This document shows, one piece after another, positions 5,166 through 8,108 of a stretch of 8,108 nucleotides of DNA. Location of the stretch: contig QNUZ01000109.1 of assembly GCA_004347865.1 (NCBI GenBank), forward strand, positions 1 to 8,108, given 5' to 3'. Each line of letters opens with the position of its first letter. The first letter of the stretch is position 1. The DNA is from Archaeoglobi archaeon (GTDB taxonomy: Archaea; Halobacteriota; Archaeoglobi; Archaeoglobales; Archaeoglobaceae). The position numbers were made by a program, and so were the translations under genes. The notes beneath the pieces are model-generated. The model had not been told where the DNA came from. It did no database searches and saw only the letters and a list, made by a program, of their open reading frames with translations.

Positions 5166-5928
5166 GCTCAGAATCGCTCTGGCTCAGCAAAAAATATCTC
5201 CTGAGAGGGAAGAGAATCTCATGAAGGGACTGAGCCTGATAAAGAGAGCCCTGCAAGTCAAAGCAGATCTCGTGATATTGCCAGAACTTTTTAATACTGG
5301 CTTTTACGAGCGCAGCTTGAAATCTGTTAAAGAGCTTAACGAAGAGCTTGAAGTAATTCTTAGGCTTTCAAGGGAAAGAGAAATAGTAATTGTCGCAGGG
5401 GTCGCTGAGAGAAGCGAGGGCTTTTACAATTCCGCTGTTGTTGTACACCGCGGTGAAATAATTGGAATTTACAGGAAAAACCTTCTTTTCCCATTGACAA
5501 GAGAAAAAGAGCTTTTTAAACCTGGAGACAAATTGGAGGTTTTTGATACACCCCTAGGCAAGCTGGGAATAATAATATGTTACGAGGTAAGGTTTCCGGA
5601 GCTTGCGAAGAGACTAATGAAAAAGGGTGCGGAGATAATTGCAGTGCCTGCTGAATTTCCAAAGCAAAGGATCGAGCACTGGAAAACCTTGCTGAGAGCA
5701 AGAGCAATAGAGAATCAGCTTTTTGTTGCAGGTGTTAACTGCGTTGGGGGAGATCTTGACTATGGTGGTAACTCGATGCTAATCGATCCTGAAGGCAGAA
5801 TTCTGGCTGAAGGGGGAATTTATCAGGAAATACTTATGTGTGACATCGATCTAAATGAAGTGCAGAAAACGAGAGAGAAACTGCCTTTTCTGAAAGACTA
5901 TGAGAGTCTTGATTCTTCGCCCTGCTGA
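5149..5928 (+). CDS. Carbon-nitrogen hydrolase (nitrilase superfamily amidase)
   Basis: Cytosolic hydrolase acting on a non-peptide C-N bond, most likely an amide; the substrate cannot be named from sequence. The 259 residues match the single-domain family length. The Glu-Lys-Cys triad is visible: Glu46 in LPELFNTGF, Lys110 in YRKNLLFP and Cys144 in IICYEVRFPEL. The segment between Lys and Cys (ELFKPGD then DTPLGKLG) is typical of omega-amidase/Nit2-like members. The start is TTG, at 5149 or 5152, placed by a GGAGGGG sequence; the gene overlaps the HTH stop by 17 bp and hemD by 29 bp. Such tight packing indicates one mRNA. Alternatives within the superfamily include deaminated-glutathione amidase, N-carbamoyl hydrolase and others; I would not choose. 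Confidence 0.9.
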   Translation: MLGTSRLRIALAQQKISPEREENLMKGLSLIKRALQVKADLVILPELFNTGFYERSLKSVKELNEELEVILRLSREREIVIVAGVAERSEGFYNSAVVVHRGEIIGIYRKNLLFPLTREKELFKPGDKLEVFDTPLGKLGIIICYEVRFPELAKRLMKKGAEIIAVPAEFPKQRIEHWKTLLRARAIENQLFVAGVNCVGGDLDYGGNSMLIDPEGRILAEGGIYQEILMCDIDLNEVQKTREKLPFLKDYESLDSSPC

Positions 5929-6601
5929 GCTTCTTGAAGACACCTTGGCTACTTTCAGGAAAGCCGGAGTTGAAGCTTACGGCTGCCCGTTTGTCTCCTT
6001 ATATTATGAGGAGTTTGAGGTTCCTGATCACGATTGTGCGATCGTTACAAGCCAGAATTCTGCAAGAGAAATCGTAAAAAGGAAGATTAGGCTGAATAGG
6101 ATAATCGCAATAGGCAAAAAAACAGCAGAAATTCTCAAGAATGCCGGTTACGAAGTTTTAGTGCCAAGAAGATTTGAATCGAGTGCAATCGTTGAGGAGT
6201 TTAAGGATCTTTTGAAGGGGAAAAAAGTTGTTGCTATCAGAAGCGACCAAGGTGGTGATGAACTCCGAAAAATCTCGGAATTTGCGGATTACAGTGAAAT
6301 CTTTGCGTATCGAATAGTGAAGCTGGATGGAGAAGAGCAGAAGAAGGAGATAGAGAAAGTAAAAGCAGGATTTTACGATGCGATTGTTTTCTCTAGCAGG
6401 ATGATTGCTGAGAGCTTTTTAGAAAAATGCGACGAGGAATGCGTTAAGAGACTCAGGAATATGGTTCTAATAGCAATTGGTACCCCTACAGCGGAATTTC
6501 TTAAAAAGAAGGGGCTTTTGCCAGTCACCCCGGATGAATTTACTTTTGATGGAGTTTTAGGGTTAATCAAGGCACTAGAAGGTGCAGGTTCCCTACATTG
6601 A
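5900..6601 (+). CDS. hemD: Uroporphyrinogen-III synthase
   Basis: Closes hydroxymethylbilane to uroporphyrinogen III while inverting ring D, the branch point to siroheme, heme (by the alternative route in archaea), F430 and cobamides. The family is divergent and is recognised by pattern: N-terminal MRVLILRPAE, CAIVTSQNSAREI at 46-58, IAIGKKTAEILKNAGYEV at 69-86, then in the second part KVVAIRSDQGGDEL (109-122), AIVFSSRMIAESFL (161-174) and IAIGTPTAEFLKKKG (191-205), ending in the usual FTFDGVLGLI. The length of 233 fits. ATG 5900 lies 29 bp inside the nitrilase gene without a clear Shine-Dalgarno, so translation is probably coupled. Its last 35 bp overlap the convergent radical SAM gene. Confidence 0.88.
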   Translation: MRVLILRPAELLEDTLATFRKAGVEAYGCPFVSLYYEEFEVPDHDCAIVTSQNSAREIVKRKIRLNRIIAIGKKTAEILKNAGYEVLVPRRFESSAIVEEFKDLLKGKKVVAIRSDQGGDELRKISEFADYSEIFAYRIVKLDGEEQKKEIEKVKAGFYDAIVFSSRMIAESFLEKCDEECVKRLRNMVLIAIGTPTAEFLKKKGLLPVTPDEFTFDGVLGLIKALEGAGSLH

Positions 6602-7499
6602 CGTTTTTAAGATGCTTTTTTGCGGCTTTATAGCAACCAATCACCTGATCTCTTGGTGTTACGGGCAAATCTTTCAGCATATAGTCTGGATGGAATACTA
6701 ATAGACTGTATGGGATCTTTTCGTCAACAGAAGCGATAAAGCTTGCGATACCTTCGATCTCCGCTTCATCAACATAGTACGGTACAAGCAAGGTCGTTGC
6801 AGACAGCACTTCTGGAAATCTTTTGCCTATAAGCTCAAAGTTCCTTTTTACCCTATCATTATCTCTTCCTGTCAGAAGGAGGTGAAGAGGTTTGCTCCAG
6901 GCCTTCAAATCAAATTTTACAGTACCGTCAGATTTAGAGCTCAGCTCTGCGGCTTTTAAAGCTAGAGCGGAATTTCCAGCGCCGTTCCATTCCCAGCAAA
7001 TCATTAGGTCCTCTCTGAGCTCCAAAGCCTTTCTGCTGAATTTCAATGCAAAGGGTAGCTGTGGCTCTGGGGATCCTCCAAAGTGGCAGATGCATTTCAC
7101 TCTTTCGTTCTTTGCCGCTTCGAGGAGTTCTTCAAGGTCAACAAAATACCTGTTAACATTTTTGTGGCTCCAGTTCTGGCAGAAAACGCAGTCGAAGTTG
7201 CAGCCATAGTAGAATACCGCTAAATTAGTTCCGATGAGCTTGCTGCCCTTGCAAAACCATGAATTGCAGCAGTTCGTTGGAAGAGGATCCTCGTAGTATG
7301 TTAGATTTCCGTAAAAGGGCCTTCCACACAGAGCAAAGCCTTTGCACTCATTTGCACATAGTTTGCAGTTTTTTACGGGTGCAGCAGGCTTAGAATGAAT
7401 TTTATCTACCAATTCCATGGCTCTTTCTGACTTTGCGCACTCCGCACAGATGCCCAAAAATTTTGAAGGCGCACTTTTTCCGCAGAAAACACATTCCAT
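6567..7499 (-). CDS. Radical SAM protein with cysteine-rich N-terminus (PflA/AmrS-like)
   Basis: Predicted [4Fe-4S] enzyme that cleaves S-adenosylmethionine to a radical. The 310 residues divide into a metal-binding N-terminus and a partial barrel. CX3CX2C lies at C100, C104, C107 (YGCNFDCVFCQNW), followed by GGSPEPQ (141-147) for SAM binding. Before it come a zinc-ribbon-like C3/C6/C18/C21 set, a CKLCANECKGFALCGR set (C45, C48, C52, C58) that recalls the start of AmrS-type proteins, and C77, C78, C83: eleven cysteines in 83 residues. This suggests extra Zn or Fe-S sites. The substrate is unknown; pyruvate formate-lyase activase is a poor guess given the additions. ATG 7499 follows a TATA box at leaderless spacing. 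The end overlaps hemD by 35 bp. Confidence 0.88.
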   Translation of the reverse strand: MECVFCGKSAPSKFLGICAECAKSERAMELVDKIHSKPAAPVKNCKLCANECKGFALCGRPFYGNLTYYEDPLPTNCCNSWFCKGSKLIGTNLAVFYYGCNFDCVFCQNWSHKNVNRYFVDLEELLEAAKNERVKCICHFGGSPEPQLPFALKFSRKALELREDLMICWEWNGAGNSALALKAAELSSKSDGTVKFDLKAWSKPLHLLLTGRDNDRVKRNFELIGKRFPEVLSATTLLVPYYVDEAEIEGIASFIASVDEKIPYSLLVFHPDYMLKDLPVTPRDQVIGCYKAAKKHLKNVNVGNLHLLVP

Positions 7500-7519
7500 A
7501 GTTAGATTTCGTTATAAGG

Positions 7520-7527
7520 CTTAAAGC
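7520..7527 (-). promoter_or_regulatory. TATA box for the radical SAM gene
   Basis: GCTTTAAG on the minus strand is centred about 24.5 nt before ATG 7499. A nearer TTATAA (7512-7517) is too close to the start codon to be the working box. A leaderless start is predicted. Confidence 0.45.
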
Positions 7528-7551
7528 TTTTGAATTTCATCCCTGCTAAGA

Positions 7552-7559
7552 TTAATATA
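7552..7559 (+). promoter_or_regulatory. TATA box for the DUF63 gene
   Basis: TTAATATA is centred about 23.5 nt before ATG 7579, with no Shine-Dalgarno between. The promoter is back to back with that of the radical SAM gene inside a 79-bp gap. Confidence 0.5.
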
Positions 7560-7578
7560 CCACTCAAAAACTTCTTGC

Positions 7579-8108
7579 ATGGATCTTTGGGAATTCATAA
7601 AGAAATACTATATTGACTCGATTGTTTACAAGGAAGGTTATAACGTCGTAAACACGCTTACTTGGGCAATAATACTTGTAATCGCAGTTTTTCTTGTCTA
7701 TAAATTCCTTGAAAGCAGGTTCAAAATAGATAATAAATTTATCCTTTCTAACATTCCATACGTATTTCTCGGCTCCTCCGTCAGAGTGGTCGAAGACGCG
7801 GGTTTTCTCCAGCCCCCCATTTCGTATGTTTTCATGTCTCCATTTATATTCTTCCTGATCTTCTTTTTGGCTTTTCCAACCCTCCTGATCTCGCGCAGAT
7901 TTTTGGGTGATGGGTATTACATTCCATACAGCTTTGTAGGTTTAGTATTTGCAATCTCCACTCTTGTGATGCTTTTTTTGAATTTAAACGTAAAGAATCC
8001 ACTTGTCTTGCCTTACGGAATTCTTGCAGCCTTTATTCTTGCTGCAGCATTTTACCTCCTTCCAATCAAAACTCAAAATTTGCTCAGCGCATCTGTTATG
8101 TTTGCACA
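7579..8108 (+). CDS. DUF63 family membrane protein (3' end cut by window edge)
   Basis: Archaeal integral membrane protein of unknown function. I translated 176 codons to the right edge without a stop; full members are, as I recall, about 270 residues. Family features: N-terminal MDLWEFIKKYYIDSIVYKEG with the following YNVVNTLTWA, and the conserved FLGSSVRVVEDAG at 63-75, whose Arg, Glu and Asp lie beside a membrane segment and may be functional. Hydrophobic segments are seen near 27-43, 85-105, 117-134 and 145-162. ATG 7579 begins the family-typical N-terminus. It diverges from the radical SAM gene, and the downstream neighbour is not visible, so context gives no role. Confidence 0.85.
   Translation, partial: MDLWEFIKKYYIDSIVYKEGYNVVNTLTWAIILVIAVFLVYKFLESRFKIDNKFILSNIPYVFLGSSVRVVEDAGFLQPPISYVFMSPFIFFLIFFLAFPTLLISRRFLGDGYYIPYSFVGLVFAISTLVMLFLNLNVKNPLVLPYGILAAFILAAAFYLLPIKTQNLLSASVMFA

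Noticed and set aside
1..8108. CRISPR array, toxin-antitoxin pair, restriction or other defence system
   Set aside because: No spaced repeats or matching protein families were seen on either strand.

Overview
The window looks like chromosomal DNA of a thermophilic euryarchaeon of the Archaeoglobales type (Archaeoglobus, Geoglobus or Ferroglobus). This rests on a Sir2 protein that closely matches my memory of Sir2-Af2 of Archaeoglobus fulgidus, a Clp1-type RNA 5'-kinase, a DUF63 membrane protein, archaeal TATA boxes, leaderless genes and an archaeal C/D box guide RNA. The genus is inference; no search was run.

Layout, left to right. Positions 1-1756, minus strand: a two-gene unit with an unrecognised, densely glycosylatable membrane-anchored protein followed, through an ATGA overlap, by a Clp1-type polynucleotide 5'-hydroxyl kinase that runs off the left edge. 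Positions 1921-1994, plus: a tRNA with anticodon CAT, probably elongator Met. Positions 2009-2608, minus: a MarC-family membrane protein. Positions 2902-3795, plus: argF, ornithine carbamoyltransferase. Positions 3799-3857, minus: a C/D box 2'-O-methylation guide RNA with its own promoter, which the protein-coding frames do not show. Positions 3907-3951, minus: a short scrap resembling the 3' end of an IS605/IS1341-type tnpB element. Positions 3964-4743, minus: a Sir2 deacylase. Positions 4896-6601, plus: an overlapping three-gene unit of small winged-helix regulator, nitrilase-family hydrolase and hemD. Positions 6567-7499, minus: a cysteine-rich radical SAM protein whose end overlaps that of hemD by 35 bp. 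Positions 7579-8108, plus: the first part of a DUF63 membrane protein, cut by the right edge.

Gene density is high. Six protein genes have a TATA-like box centred 23-25 nt before the start codon and no Shine-Dalgarno sequence, so they are probably leaderless. Genes inside transcription units use overlap or, for the nitrilase, a strong GGAGGGG. RNA metabolism recurs (RNA kinase, tRNA, methylation guide) and hemD marks tetrapyrrole synthesis, but the window does not form a single pathway.

The most notable item is the guide RNA. Both guides are exactly 12 nt, all four boxes are perfect, and both guides appear (from memory of rRNA) to pair with neighbouring parts of 23S rRNA domain IV. I saw no CRISPR array, complete insertion sequence, rRNA gene or defence system.
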